From Reichenbachiella agarivorans (GTDB taxonomy: Bacteria > Bacteroidota > Bacteroidia > Cytophagales > Cyclobacteriaceae), in contig NZ_CP106679.1 in the NCBI RefSeq assembly GCF_025502585.1, positions 3,937,501 through 4,001,500 of the forward strand: a stretch of 64,000 nucleotides of DNA. Direction: 5' to 3'. Position 1 is the first letter of the stretch; every line of letters starts with the position of its first letter. Below are positions 35,880 to 45,235 of this stretch, one piece after another. The notes beneath the pieces are model-generated. The model was not told the DNA's origin. It made no database searches and saw only the letters and a list, made by a program, of their open reading frames with translations. The translations under genes and the position numbers were made by a program.

Positions 35880-38111
35880 ATGAGGGTATTAGGGGCGGCA
35901 GTTTTATTATTATTGAATACAGCGCTTTGGGCGCAAAAGATTGAAGGAGTAGTGCATGATCCGATCAATGGAGATGCTTTGATTGGTGCTACGATCCTGC
36001 TTGACAAGGGACTATCAGGGACTAGCTCAGACGAAAATGGCAAGTTCTCTTTCGAGGGAATCGCACCAGGTTTACACAGCATCACTATCAACTACCTCTC
36101 CTACTTGCCCTATACACAACAGGATGTTTGGGTCAAGACGGGCAAGACCACTTATCTAGAAATCGCCATGCAACGAAACCCTAATCAGCTAGATGAGCTG
36201 GTAGTGACAGAAAGCAAGTCTCTTTCTCAAATGTCCTCTATAGAAATCACGGAGGAAAAAATCAACCGCTATGCAGCTACGTACTATGACCCTGCCAGAC
36301 TCGCGTTGGTCAGCCCAGACGTGATGGTCACCAACGACCAAAACAACCAAATCTCCGTAAGAGGTCTCTCCCCCGAACTCAATGTCTGGAGACTGGAAGG
36401 TGTAGAAATCGTCAACCCCAATCACCTGTCCAACGCCGGAACGTTCAACGACCAACCGGCTGCTACAGGCGGTGGCGTCAACATCCTCAGTGCCCAGATG
36501 CTGGACAAATCTCAGTTCTACATTGGCGCAATGGACAACTCCAAAAACAACGCCGTAGCAGGGCTATTTGACATGAACTTTAGAGACGGATATGCAGGTG
36601 GCAGACAATACACGGCTCAGGCATCTTTGATTGGTCTGGATTTCAGCGCAGAAGGCCCTTTCAAAGAAGGAGGAAAAGCCAGCTACATCGCCAACTACCG
36701 TTATTCATTCACAGGATTACTGGGGCTCATGGGTGTAGATTTTGGCGGTGAGGTCATAGGATTTCAAGACCTCTCCTTCAATATCAATCTACCGCTCAAA
36801 AACAATGCATCCATCAATGTCTTTGCGCTAGGAGGACTAAGTGACAATGACTTCAAAGCGAAGAGTTATGCCGATAGTGAAATAGAAAAAGATCGTTCAG
36901 ACATTCACTACCAAGGTAAAATGGGCGCAATTGGTACGAGTTATGAAACGCCGCTTGGAGATGACTTCAGGTTGAAATTTACCTCTGTATATTCCGCTTC
37001 CAAAGAATCAAGAGATCAAAACTACTATGACAACAATGACAATCTAATTGACTTCCTTGACAACAAGGAAAGTCAAAACATATGGAGCAATCGACTTAAC
37101 CTTACTTGGGATTGGAACAGATCACTTGTAGACATTGGCAGCAATTATAACATCTATGAATACAAACAAGAAGCTAGTATGCTATCTATTCCTACAATCA
37201 TCAACCCTCCTAATATACAAAAACAACTAATCACACCTTATCTCAACTGGGATTTGCAACTGACACAATCGTTCTCGCTGCAGACTGGACTGACCTATTA
37301 TATCCTCTCACATAAGTCTGATTTCGAATATACTTTAGACTATCGTGGATCTCTCCAGTACAATTTAACGAATACAAAATTTGGAATATCCGTAGGTAAA
37401 TACAGTCAACTGCAACAACCCAACACTACCTACATACATTACAGAGAACTCCCAGCTAATCCCATAATCAATCAACAAAACCTACTCCAGAGTTACCGTT
37501 ACATAGCTCAAATCGGTCATTCTTTGCATCAACAAAACATCAAATTGGAAGGCTTCTATTATTACTTCCCAGAGGTAAATTTGTTGGAAATAGGTCAATT
37601 CGAATTATTCGAACAATCTTATCAAACTTTGATATTGAATCAATACTCCTCAGAAACCAAAGGCATCAGCCTCAGCATCAATGGAGCAACCCAACTCTTC
37701 TATTATCAAATGGGTGGGACGTGGTTTGATGCTACGATAGATGGTCAAGACACTCCATACAACATCAGACAATCTTACAGTGGAGCGATAGGAAAGAAAT
37801 GGCTATTCGATGCCTCTGGTAGCAACAAAGAACTATCAGTAAACCTAAAGGGAATCCTGCAAGGTGGGGTGCATCAGTTCAGTACAGATGAACAATTCAA
37901 TCATCAACTCAACAACTATGCACGTCTCGACCTACGTGTACAATGGACGAAGAGCAAGAAAAATTCCACGCGTGCTTTGGCTCTAGACATCCAAAACCTC
38001 ACCAATCAACAAAACGAAGCATATCAATACTTTGACACCTTTACAGGTCAGGTAGAAATGAATTATCAATTGGGCATGCTTCCCATTTTAACTTACAGAG
38101 TAGAATTCTAA
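35880..38111 (+). CDS. TonB-dependent receptor (short, with carboxypeptidase-like domain)
   Basis: A 743-residue outer-membrane receptor. Signal peptide to about 20 (ALWAQ), CarboxypepD_reg-like domain (about 22-110, IEGVVHDPINGDALIGATIL), plug (about 115-240, TEEKINRYAATYYDPARL ... VLRG-like ISVRGLSPELNVWRLEGVEI) and a 22-strand barrel. No STN domain is present, so it is not of the FecR-signalling type. It begins 70 bp after the isomerase gene behind a complex hairpin, which suggests separate or attenuated expression. The ligand is unknown. Its stop overlaps the next start (TAATG). Confidence 0.9.
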   Translation: MRVLGAAVLLLLNTALWAQKIEGVVHDPINGDALIGATILLDKGLSGTSSDENGKFSFEGIAPGLHSITINYLSYLPYTQQDVWVKTGKTTYLEIAMQRNPNQLDELVVTESKSLSQMSSIEITEEKINRYAATYYDPARLALVSPDVMVTNDQNNQISVRGLSPELNVWRLEGVEIVNPNHLSNAGTFNDQPAATGGGVNILSAQMLDKSQFYIGAMDNSKNNAVAGLFDMNFRDGYAGGRQYTAQASLIGLDFSAEGPFKEGGKASYIANYRYSFTGLLGLMGVDFGGEVIGFQDLSFNINLPLKNNASINVFALGGLSDNDFKAKSYADSEIEKDRSDIHYQGKMGAIGTSYETPLGDDFRLKFTSVYSASKESRDQNYYDNNDNLIDFLDNKESQNIWSNRLNLTWDWNRSLVDIGSNYNIYEYKQEASMLSIPTIINPPNIQKQLITPYLNWDLQLTQSFSLQTGLTYYILSHKSDFEYTLDYRGSLQYNLTNTKFGISVGKYSQLQQPNTTYIHYRELPANPIINQQNLLQSYRYIAQIGHSLHQQNIKLEGFYYYFPEVNLLEIGQFELFEQSYQTLILNQYSSETKGISLSINGATQLFYYQMGGTWFDATIDGQDTPYNIRQSYSGAIGKKWLFDASGSNKELSVNLKGILQGGVHQFSTDEQFNHQLNNYARLDLRVQWTKSKKNSTRALALDIQNLTNQQNEAYQYFDTFTGQVEMNYQLGMLPILTYRVEF

Positions 38112-38467
38112 TGAAAGCAAAAATATTCAGCGCACTATATTTTCTCATTTTCGCGGCATTCGCCTACCTGCAATTCAACGATCCCGATCCTATGTTTTGG
38201 ATTACGATTTACGGTATGGTTGCCATCGTTTCTATGCTTCGCCTATTTGGTCTTTATCATCGATGGGGCTTTTTTGTCATCACTATTTCCCTGTTAGGGA
38301 TAGCTTGCTTCTACCTGCCTGGACTTGTAGAATACCTGATTCAACCCAACAAAAATGAAATCGTAGGACAGATGGTGTATAAGAAACCCTACATTGAAGA
38401 AACAAGAGAGTTCATTGGGCTATTGATGGCAGCTGGAGCGATGTACCATCTTGGCAAACTCAAATAA
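38111..38467 (+). CDS. TMEM220-family small membrane protein
   Basis: A 118-residue protein with four likely transmembrane helices. The N-terminal ALYFLIFAAFAYLQFNDPDP motif is typical of the transmembrane-220 family; the rest (WITIYGMVAIVSMLRLFGLY ... REFIGLLMAAGAMYHLGK) continues the pattern. Function unknown. Its ATG shares a base with the stop codon of the TonB receptor gene (TAATG). Confidence 0.8.
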   Translation: MKAKIFSALYFLIFAAFAYLQFNDPDPMFWITIYGMVAIVSMLRLFGLYHRWGFFVITISLLGIACFYLPGLVEYLIQPNKNEIVGQMVYKKPYIEETREFIGLLMAAGAMYHLGKLK

Positions 38468-38478
38468 TACATTGGTAA

Positions 38479-40278
38479 TTACTGAGGCAAACTAACAAAG
38501 AAGGTACTACCCTCTCCATGTGTAGATTCAAGCCAGATTTTCCCTCCTAGATCAGAGACATACTTCTTGACTATAGACAAACCTAGACCCGTCGATGACT
38601 CTCCGCCTGTAGGAGTTGCGCTTAATTTTTGAAAGCGATGAAACATCAGTTCTTTGTCCTCTTCGCTGAAACCAGGACCATTGTCCTTGACTACAAAAAT
38701 AATGGTTTCATTTTCATACTTTGTTTCCAAGATCACTTCAGAATCTGGCGGAGAAAATTTGATGGCATTAGAAATCAAATTTTCCAAAACCAAAAACAAG
38801 AGCATATGATCTGTCACCAAATTGTAATGACTGCTAGGTAAATTCACCTTAAAATCAATTGCTTTTTGAGTAGCAGCAGGACGATAGCGACTAGCCACAT
38901 CATTCATTGTAGAGCGGATATCCACTTTTTCTCTGAGCAGCGTACTCTGATTTCTCTCCAAAGCATCCACATCCAAGATTTTGTTGACCATCTGGTGCAT
39001 TTTGGCCGCAGCGTCATTGATCAAGTTCAAAAAGCTCCTTTCATCTTCTGACATTTCTGTCTTAGCATCCTCTAGCAAATTGGACAATCCTACGATATGA
39101 TTAAGAGGAGAACGAAGATCATGTGCCAGGATATTGACGAGATTATTTTTCTCTTCATTGAGTGCTAGCAACTGAATGTTTCGATTGAGGAGCTGCTCAT
39201 TTTTCTGACGGATGTCGCTTTGCTGTTCTTCGATCTGGGCCTTTTGTTCAATTAATATTTTGGTGGTTCTCTGATTGTTAAAAAACAAAACTGCAATCAC
39301 CAGCAGAAACAGTCCTATGATTACGATCCCAAAAACCAACATCCTTTTGTATTCCTTTTCCTCTTCCAGTTTCAAATTGGCATTCTGAATGAGTGCCAGT
39401 TGCATCTCTTTTTCTTTGGTCAGGATAGAAGTACTCAACTGCTCGTGCTCATCGACATGATCCATGAACTCAAACAACTCAGGTCCCATGTACTCAGATA
39501 CAATTTGTGCAATTTCCATTTTGACATCAGGGTCAGACATGAATTCATTGAAGGGAATATCCCAATCACTACTTGGGGGCATGATAAAACTATACCCTTT
39601 CCCTTTGGTTGTAAAGAAATTTTGACGTGTCAATACCTCTCCTCTCTTGATCAACATCAGATAAATCGGTAAGTCAATAAACCCAAACCTGTCTGTAGAT
39701 TGATTGATCACATCTAGAATATTACGATCACTCTCGATAAAAATAATTTCGAACTCCACCCCCAATTGATTCCTCAGGTCAATCAGCATATTTTCATAGC
39801 TTGTACCCTTTATGGTCACTGCCTTCATGCTGATCATCATATCGTAGATTTGATCATAACCATGTACGATTGGTGTCCCCTTACTGGAGACCAAAACTGT
39901 AATATCAGGAAGATATGGTTCTGTAAATTTTAGAAAGTCCTTTCTTTCGTCTGTGATAGACAAAGCAGATACACCAATAAACTGAGGTTGGCTAGAATCT
40001 CTTACTCTCTCAATGATTCTATAAAAATTATTAGTTTCCACCCAATTGAGCTTCAAATCCACTTGATATTTGTCATTCAAATAGATTTTGAAAGCCTCCA
40101 TGATTTCACATTCTACTCCGACCATTTTGCCAGATGGATCAGCGTATATAAAGGGAACCGAAGTGAACCAAAGCAAATCCAATTGAGCCTTTTTATTGAT
40201 CTGCGCATTGCGCCATGACTGTCCATTTACTAGCCAAGGGATTAACAACATACAACAAATCAACACATGTCTATACAT
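38479..40278 (-). CDS. Histidine kinase with periplasmic solute-binding sensor domain
   Basis: A 599-residue hybrid sensor kinase, single-component at the gene level. After the signal peptide (MYRHVLICCMLLIPWLVNGQ), an extracellular SBP_bac_3-type solute-binding domain spans about 25-260 (VPFIYADPSGKMVGVECEIMEAFK, GVSALSITDERKDFLKFTEPY). A coiled segment, one membrane helix (about 312-335) and a HisKA dimerisation domain follow (phospho-acceptor His in LAHDLRSPLNHI), then HATPase_c (NLISNAIKF, DNGPGFSEED, GESSTGLGLSIVKKYV). No receiver gene is adjacent. The start at 40278 is preferred over the frame at 40329. Confidence 0.9.
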   Translation of the reverse strand: MYRHVLICCMLLIPWLVNGQSWRNAQINKKAQLDLLWFTSVPFIYADPSGKMVGVECEIMEAFKIYLNDKYQVDLKLNWVETNNFYRIIERVRDSSQPQFIGVSALSITDERKDFLKFTEPYLPDITVLVSSKGTPIVHGYDQIYDMMISMKAVTIKGTSYENMLIDLRNQLGVEFEIIFIESDRNILDVINQSTDRFGFIDLPIYLMLIKRGEVLTRQNFFTTKGKGYSFIMPPSSDWDIPFNEFMSDPDVKMEIAQIVSEYMGPELFEFMDHVDEHEQLSTSILTKEKEMQLALIQNANLKLEEEKEYKRMLVFGIVIIGLFLLVIAVLFFNNQRTTKILIEQKAQIEEQQSDIRQKNEQLLNRNIQLLALNEEKNNLVNILAHDLRSPLNHIVGLSNLLEDAKTEMSEDERSFLNLINDAAAKMHQMVNKILDVDALERNQSTLLREKVDIRSTMNDVASRYRPAATQKAIDFKVNLPSSHYNLVTDHMLLFLVLENLISNAIKFSPPDSEVILETKYENETIIFVVKDNGPGFSEEDKELMFHRFQKLSATPTGGESSTGLGLSIVKKYVSDLGGKIWLESTHGEGSTFFVSLPQ

Positions 40279-40468
40279 GCTTCTAAAGATGTTCAAATTA
40301 GTCTTGAAAACCAACGGATTTGAGTTCAAGTCTTCAAATTATAATATTTATAAATTAGAAGAAAGCACAATATAGTTAGTTGAAGATTAATTTCTTCCTA
40401 TCTAATATTCTCAAAATTTCTTTCAACTCAAAATATCATAAGTCAAGTTCCTCAACAGATTATTAATA

Positions 40469-40515
40469 AAAAGAGCCAAGACCTAAGATATATAATCCCG
40501 TGTCTTGGCTCTTTT
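40469..40515 (-). terminator. Terminator of thrS
   Basis: AAAAGAGCCAAGAC (40469-40482) pairs with GTCTTGGCTCTTTT (40502-40515). On the minus strand the stem is followed by TTTTTATTAAT and comes 18 bp after the thrS stop codon. Confidence 0.75.
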
Positions 40516-40533
40516 ATCATGTCCTGTAGTGCT

Positions 40534-42477
40534 TTAAACCTTGATGGTCGCTGCTTGCCTGAATAATGCCGCAAACTCGTCCTGCGTGAAACTACCTAAG
40601 TCTCCTTCGCCATGTCTACGTGCCGAGACTTTGCCTTCTTCCTGCTCCTTCTCTCCTACAATCAGCATAAATGGAATCTTTTTGGTCTCCGCATCACGGA
40701 TCTTTCGACCTATTTTTTCATCTCGGTGATCAATGAATCCTCTGATATCATTTTCCTCCATAAACGAATATACTTGCTCTGCATATGCTGCATATTTCTC
40801 TGAGATAGGTAATACAGCAATCTGATCAGGAGTCAACCACAATGGGTAATTGCCCGCACAATGCTCAGTCAGTACTGCCACAAACCTCTCCAAAGAACCA
40901 AAGGGTGCTCGGTGCAGCATGACAGGTCTATACTTTTGATTATCTGAGCCAGTGTATTCCAACTCAAATCGCTCAGGCAGGTTGTAATCTACTTGGATGG
41001 TACCTAGTTGCCAACTTCTCTTTAGTGCATCCTTGACCATAAAATCCAACTTAGGACCATAGAAAGCCGCCTCGCCATATTCGGTCACCGTCTTCAGCCC
41101 TTTTTCTGCAGCAGCTTCTTGGATGGCAGATTCTGCTTTTGCCCAGTTTTCGTCTGAGCCTATGTATTTGGCTTTATTCTCTGGATCACGGAGAGAAATC
41201 TGAGCTGTATATTCTTCAAACCCCAAGGCCTTGAACACATACAGTACCAAATCAATCACCTTCAAAAACTCATCCTTCACCTGATCTGGTGTACAGAAGA
41301 TATGCGCATCATCCTGCGTAAAGCCTCTTACCCGAGTCAGGCCATGGAGCTCACCACTTTGCTCATAGCGATAAACCGTACCAAACTCGGCAAATCTTAC
41401 AGGCAAATCCTTGTATGATTTAGGTTTCGCCTTGTAAATCTCACAATGGTGAGGACAGTTCATAGGTTTCAAAAAGAACTCCTCTCCTTCGTTGGGAGTT
41501 CTGATAGGTTGAAATGAATCTTCACCGTATTTTTCATAGTGGCCAGAGGTCACATACAATTCCTTGTGTCCAATATGCGGTGTCACTACAGGACTATAAC
41601 CCGCTTTGACCTGAGCCCTTTTCAAGAAATTCTCCAATCTCTCTCTAAGCATGGCACCTTTTGGCAACCATAGTGGCAATCCTTGACCTACTTTTTGAGA
41701 GAAAGTGAATAATTCCAACTCCTTGCCGAGTTTTCTATGGTCTCGTTTCTTAGCTTCTTCTAGCAACTCCAAGTGCTCTGTCAATTCCTTCTGTTTCGGA
41801 AAGGTGATTGCGTACAACCTAGTCAATTGCTTGTTCTTTTCATCACCTCTCCAATAGGCTCCAGCCACGTTCAATATCTTGGCCGCTTTGATAAAACCAG
41901 TATTTGGGATATGAGGTCCTCTACACAAATCCGTGAAATTACCTTGCTTATAAAAAGTAATGCTCCCGTCTTCCAAGCCCTCAAGCAAATCGAGCTTGTA
42001 CACATCTCCCTTCTCTTTGAAGTAGGCTACAGCATCGGACTTGGAAATACCCTCACGGATGTATTCATTTTTCTGACGAGCCAGTTCGAGCATTTTATCC
42101 TCAATCAATTTGAGGTTGTCCGAGTCAAAACTTTGATCTCCAAAATCAACGTCATAGTAGAAACCGCCTTCGATCGCAGGTCCTATTCCTAGCTGAATAC
42201 CTGGATACAATGCCTCCAGTGCCTCAGCCATCAAGTGTGCAGAAGAATGCCAAAAAGTAGATTTTCCTTTGTCATCATTCCATGTGAGCAATTTGATCGT
42301 GGCGTCCGTATGGATCGGTCTGGTGGCATCCCACACTTCTCCGTTCACCTCAGCAGCCAAAACATTTCTAGCCAAGCCTTCGCTGATACTCATTGCTACA
42401 TCCAAACCACTAGCACCTTTGTCTAGTTCCTTCTTACTGCCATCAGGCAGAGTGATCATAATTTTGCCGTCACTCAT
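40534..42477 (-). CDS. thrS: Threonyl-tRNA synthetase
   Basis: A 647-residue class II synthetase that charges tRNA-Thr in the cytoplasm. The TGS domain comes first ([15 protein letters not shown]), then the editing domain with [16 protein letters not shown], then catalytic core motifs including [11 protein letters not shown] (zinc ligands), motif 2 with the [16 protein letters not shown] segment and the C-terminal anticodon-binding domain ([15 protein letters not shown]). The ATG at 42477 overlaps the TGA of the upstream TPR gene. A strong terminator follows at once, so this thrS is not the first gene of a thrS-infC-rplT operon. No T-box leader is seen. Confidence 0.96.
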   Translation of the reverse strand: MSDGKIMITLPDGSKKELDKGASGLDVAMSISEGLARNVLAAEVNGEVWDATRPIHTDATIKLLTWNDDKGKSTFWHSSAHLMAEALEALYPGIQLGIGPAIEGGFYYDVDFGDQSFDSDNLKLIEDKMLELARQKNEYIREGISKSDAVAYFKEKGDVYKLDLLEGLEDGSITFYKQGNFTDLCRGPHIPNTGFIKAAKILNVAGAYWRGDEKNKQLTRLYAITFPKQKELTEHLELLEEAKKRDHRKLGKELELFTFSQKVGQGLPLWLPKGAMLRERLENFLKRAQVKAGYSPVVTPHIGHKELYVTSGHYEKYGEDSFQPIRTPNEGEEFFLKPMNCPHHCEIYKAKPKSYKDLPVRFAEFGTVYRYEQSGELHGLTRVRGFTQDDAHIFCTPDQVKDEFLKVIDLVLYVFKALGFEEYTAQISLRDPENKAKYIGSDENWAKAESAIQEAAAEKGLKTVTEYGEAAFYGPKLDFMVKDALKRSWQLGTIQVDYNLPERFELEYTGSDNQKYRPVMLHRAPFGSLERFVAVLTEHCAGNYPLWLTPDQIAVLPISEKYAAYAEQVYSFMEENDIRGFIDHRDEKIGRKIRDAETKKIPFMLIVGEKEQEEGKVSARRHGEGDLGSFTQDEFAALFRQAATIKV

Positions 42478-43574
42478 CAATCTACTGTTTTTATAATATT
42501 GGGAGAAATAAAATCGAAGCTAGGTAAAGCTTCTCTTCGCTCCTTTATTTTGCGCAAATATGCAATTTTTCCATTTACTTTTCTCACTCCCTCCAATGCT
42601 TCTTGGTTCAAAGAATCAATAGCTAAAATGGATTCATAATACGAAATGGCAGAGGGGTAGTATCGCTTGTGATCATAGATCTCTGCCTTAGCCATCAATG
42701 CAGGTATATACATACTGTCTACCTCCAACATTTGGTCGCTGTAATACAGAGCAGAATCCCATTGATTGCGCTCTTCAAAAAAAGCTACTAATTCGCCCCC
42801 AGAGGTCAAATCTCCACCTGACAGCAATTCCTCCAATAGCACATTGGCCTCCACATCCATCTGTTGAGTTCGATATATTTTGATCTTAATATATTTGACT
42901 CGCTTCGAGCCTTCATTATTCTCCGCATGGCCCAGCCAGTCTATGGCAGATACCATGTCGCCCTTGTTAGCGTACAAATCAGCCAATTCTATCGCCAAAT
43001 CCACCTGAGCCGTGTCCATATACCATGATTTTTCATAATAGTTGATAGCAGACAAGGTGTCCTTCATATTCAAATAAATCGTGGCTTTTTGATCATACAG
43101 TTCTGCGTCACTTCTATTGATGAGAATTGCATTGTTGACCTGATCAATTGCCAACTCGTATTCTCCTTGCTCCTCAAATATTTTGGATTTCAAATTGTAC
43201 ACCTCTAGCATAGGCATGGCAGATTCATCGATACCAGTCAACAATCCCAAGGCTCTGGATAGTTGACCTTGAGCATAAAAATACTCCGCCAACAAAAAGT
43301 TTAAATAAGGCGATTGAAATGCCTCTGACACCACAAAGTCTGCTTGCACAGGAGTAAGTGCTAACCACCCCTTCTCCCTATCCTCCTGCATAAATTGGAT
43401 GACATACTCTAGGTCTTGAATCTCATCAGAATCTACATCGAGTGTATAACCGCTCTGACTACCCATTTGTGCAGATTCATTCATTTCGTACAGGCCATAC
43501 CTCTTCGTGCAAGAACAAAGTCCCGAAGCAAAGCATAGTAGCAGCAGATAAACGATTGGTGTCAACAATTTCAT
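42477..43574 (-). CDS. TPR-repeat lipoprotein
   Basis: A 365-residue lipoprotein. After [22 protein letters not shown] (lipobox LCSC), several tetratricopeptide repeats occur: [97 protein letters not shown]. These act as protein-protein scaffolds; partner unknown. The start at 43574 gives a normal signal peptide; the frame from 43640 is longer. It directly precedes thrS with a one-base overlap. Confidence 0.8.
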   Translation of the reverse strand: MKLLTPIVYLLLLCFASGLCSCTKRYGLYEMNESAQMGSQSGYTLDVDSDEIQDLEYVIQFMQEDREKGWLALTPVQADFVVSEAFQSPYLNFLLAEYFYAQGQLSRALGLLTGIDESAMPMLEVYNLKSKIFEEQGEYELAIDQVNNAILINRSDAELYDQKATIYLNMKDTLSAINYYEKSWYMDTAQVDLAIELADLYANKGDMVSAIDWLGHAENNEGSKRVKYIKIKIYRTQQMDVEANVLLEELLSGGDLTSGGELVAFFEERNQWDSALYYSDQMLEVDSMYIPALMAKAEIYDHKRYYPSAISYYESILAIDSLNQEALEGVRKVNGKIAYLRKIKERREALPSFDFISPNIIKTVD

Positions 43575-44053
43575 AACAACAAAACTAGGAATAATACATA
43601 GACAAACCCCTGAATAGACAAGATAAGATGGATGATACATTAGAGAAAAAGTGCAAAATCAAGACTATCAATTGGGTCAAAAACTAAGAGAGCAAATGAA
43701 ACATTTATCATATAGGTAAATCTCTTAGTAACCCCTGTATAACGCTTAAATGAAGGTAAAAAAAATAGCAAAATTTGGATGTTAAACTTATTCTTGGTAA
43801 CATTCGCAATTGATTTATATCATAAAGTGTTGATTGAGGAAAAGAAGACATTGCCGAAAAAAAAATTCAGTAATACAGTTGTAGCCGAACCACCCACCGT
43901 ACAACAAAAACAAGAAATGCCCCTTCTTTTTCTTTGAATAATACAAATAATACCTGTAACTTGATAAGTGTTCAAATACAGAGTAAAGATTTTGACCTAT
44001 TAACTTAACAATCGACTTGTTCTACTGAATGAAGAAAAAAGTCAAGATGAAAG
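43575..44053. other. Long upstream region of the Sia-like signalling cassette
   Basis: A 479-bp AT-rich gap. An inverted repeat ACTAAGAGA (43683-43691) and TCTCTTAGT (43721-43729) is present. A 52-codon frame (43779-43937, ATG start, product MLNLFLVTFAIDLYHKV ... ) exists but is not supported by anything else. The region probably holds the promoter of the cassette. Confidence 0.5.
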
Positions 44054-44626
44054 ATGGATCTTTTAAAGAGCAATAAAAATATTTACGACAACAACCTATT
44101 GTTGATGTATAAGGGTGAAGTAACCTTCGATCTGGTAACCTCAATCATCGAGACTTTAGATGGTAGAATTGCCGAAATCGAAAGTGATCGATTGATCAAA
44201 AAGAAATTTTATGGTGCTGCTACCGAATGTATTCAAAACCTCTACCATCACATGGATGAGGTTTCGGACGAGAGCATTGACACCTATGATTCTAAAGCAG
44301 GTCTGTTGATGGTAACTGCAAGGAAAAAATTCTTCAACATCATGACTGGAAATTTTATTCCCAACACAAAAGTCAATGTGATTAAATCCAAACTAGACAA
44401 CATCAACTCGCTTGACAAAGAAGAACTGAAGAAACTATACAAGGAGATACTCTACAACGGAGAATTTTCGGATAAAGGAACTGCAGGATTGGGATTTGTA
44501 GAAATCGCAAGGAAAACAGGCCAGAAATTATCCTACGAATTTCATCAAGTAAATGAAGATTACTCTTACTTTACTTTTCAAATAAGAGTATCAAGGGTGA
44601 CGAATAAAGAGTTAGCAGAAGCGTAA
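44054..44626 (+). CDS. SiaB-family protein kinase (DUF6272)
   Basis: A 190-residue kinase-like protein of the SiaB type. In Pseudomonas the SiaABCD pathway uses SiaB to phosphorylate SiaC (a DUF1987 anti-anti-sigma-like protein) and the PP2C phosphatase SiaA to reverse it. Here the sequence shows LLLMYKGEVTFDLVTSIIETL, AATECIQNLYHHMDEV and KGTAGLGFVEIARKTGQ, the last a GHKL-like nucleotide-lid motif. A PP2C-type phosphatase is in the same cassette, but no DUF1987 gene is in the window. Cassette first gene; next gene is 21 bp away. The partner and signal are unknown. Confidence 0.75.
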   Translation: MDLLKSNKNIYDNNLLLMYKGEVTFDLVTSIIETLDGRIAEIESDRLIKKKFYGAATECIQNLYHHMDEVSDESIDTYDSKAGLLMVTARKKFFNIMTGNFIPNTKVNVIKSKLDNINSLDKEELKKLYKEILYNGEFSDKGTAGLGFVEIARKTGQKLSYEFHQVNEDYSYFTFQIRVSRVTNKELAEA

Positions 44627-44647
44627 TAGCTTTCAATTAAAATAAAC

Positions 44648-45196
44648 ATGAAAGAACTTTACCACGAGGAGCAGAAGATTTTGTCAGACTATGTCGGCAA
44701 GGTAAAGAACAAGGATCTGAGTATGGAGGATGCTGTTGGTATAGCAGTCAACTACAAGGATCTATTGGATCAAAGTAAAGTGATCACTAGAATCAGCGAC
44801 AGACTACAGAAGAAGCTGGATCACGCCAACCAAAAAATTAAAAGCCAAAACTCGGAAATTCAAAAGAAAAACTCTGAATTAGAAGTCACCATCGACCAAC
44901 TAGACAAAATGACAGTTGGTAAAAAAGCTTCTAGAATCATGTTCGTCATAGCCATAGTAGTGTTCGTAGCGGAGGAGCAATTCCTCTCGCCAGTCATACA
45001 AGACTATGTAGGTGGTGATTATTTAGGATTGGCACTACTGCTTATTATTGCTATGATTTTGAAATTCTTTGAAGGAGGTCTAGAAAAATACTTCCTGAAA
45101 CAAACCAAAAACAAGATATTGGGCAATACGAGTTCTGCACAGAAAAATCAAGGTGTGGCCAATAAGAGTAATTTATCTTATGTAGAGGGGAAGTAA
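44648..45196 (+). CDS. Coiled-coil membrane protein of the Sia-like cassette
   Basis: A 182-residue protein without recognised homologues beyond a coiled-coil linker. Residues 1-90 form a helical region with a coiled coil at about 48-86 (DRLQKKLDHANQKIKSQNSEIQ); two membrane helices follow at about 96-114 and 125-141, then a short basic tail. Both ends are likely cytosolic with a hairpin in the membrane. Placement between SiaB-like kinase and histidine kinase suggests it forms a membrane anchor or signal coupler (inference). 39 bp precede the kinase gene. Confidence 0.55.
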   Translation: MKELYHEEQKILSDYVGKVKNKDLSMEDAVGIAVNYKDLLDQSKVITRISDRLQKKLDHANQKIKSQNSEIQKKNSELEVTIDQLDKMTVGKKASRIMFVIAIVVFVAEEQFLSPVIQDYVGGDYLGLALLLIIAMILKFFEGGLEKYFLKQTKNKILGNTSSAQKNQGVANKSNLSYVEGK

Positions 45197-45235
45197 TTAT
45201 GAATCAACACCTACCTGTAACTAAAATTTAGAAAA

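Noticed and set aside
40534-43574. thrS as head of a ribosomal thrS-infC-rplT operon, or control by a T-box leader
   Set aside because: A terminator follows thrS directly, infC is absent, and the gene overlaps an upstream TPR lipoprotein gene leaving no leader.
43779-43937. 52-codon ATG frame upstream of the SiaB-like gene
   Set aside because: AT-rich region, no recognisable ribosome site, no homologue known; kept only as a remark on the intergenic stretch.
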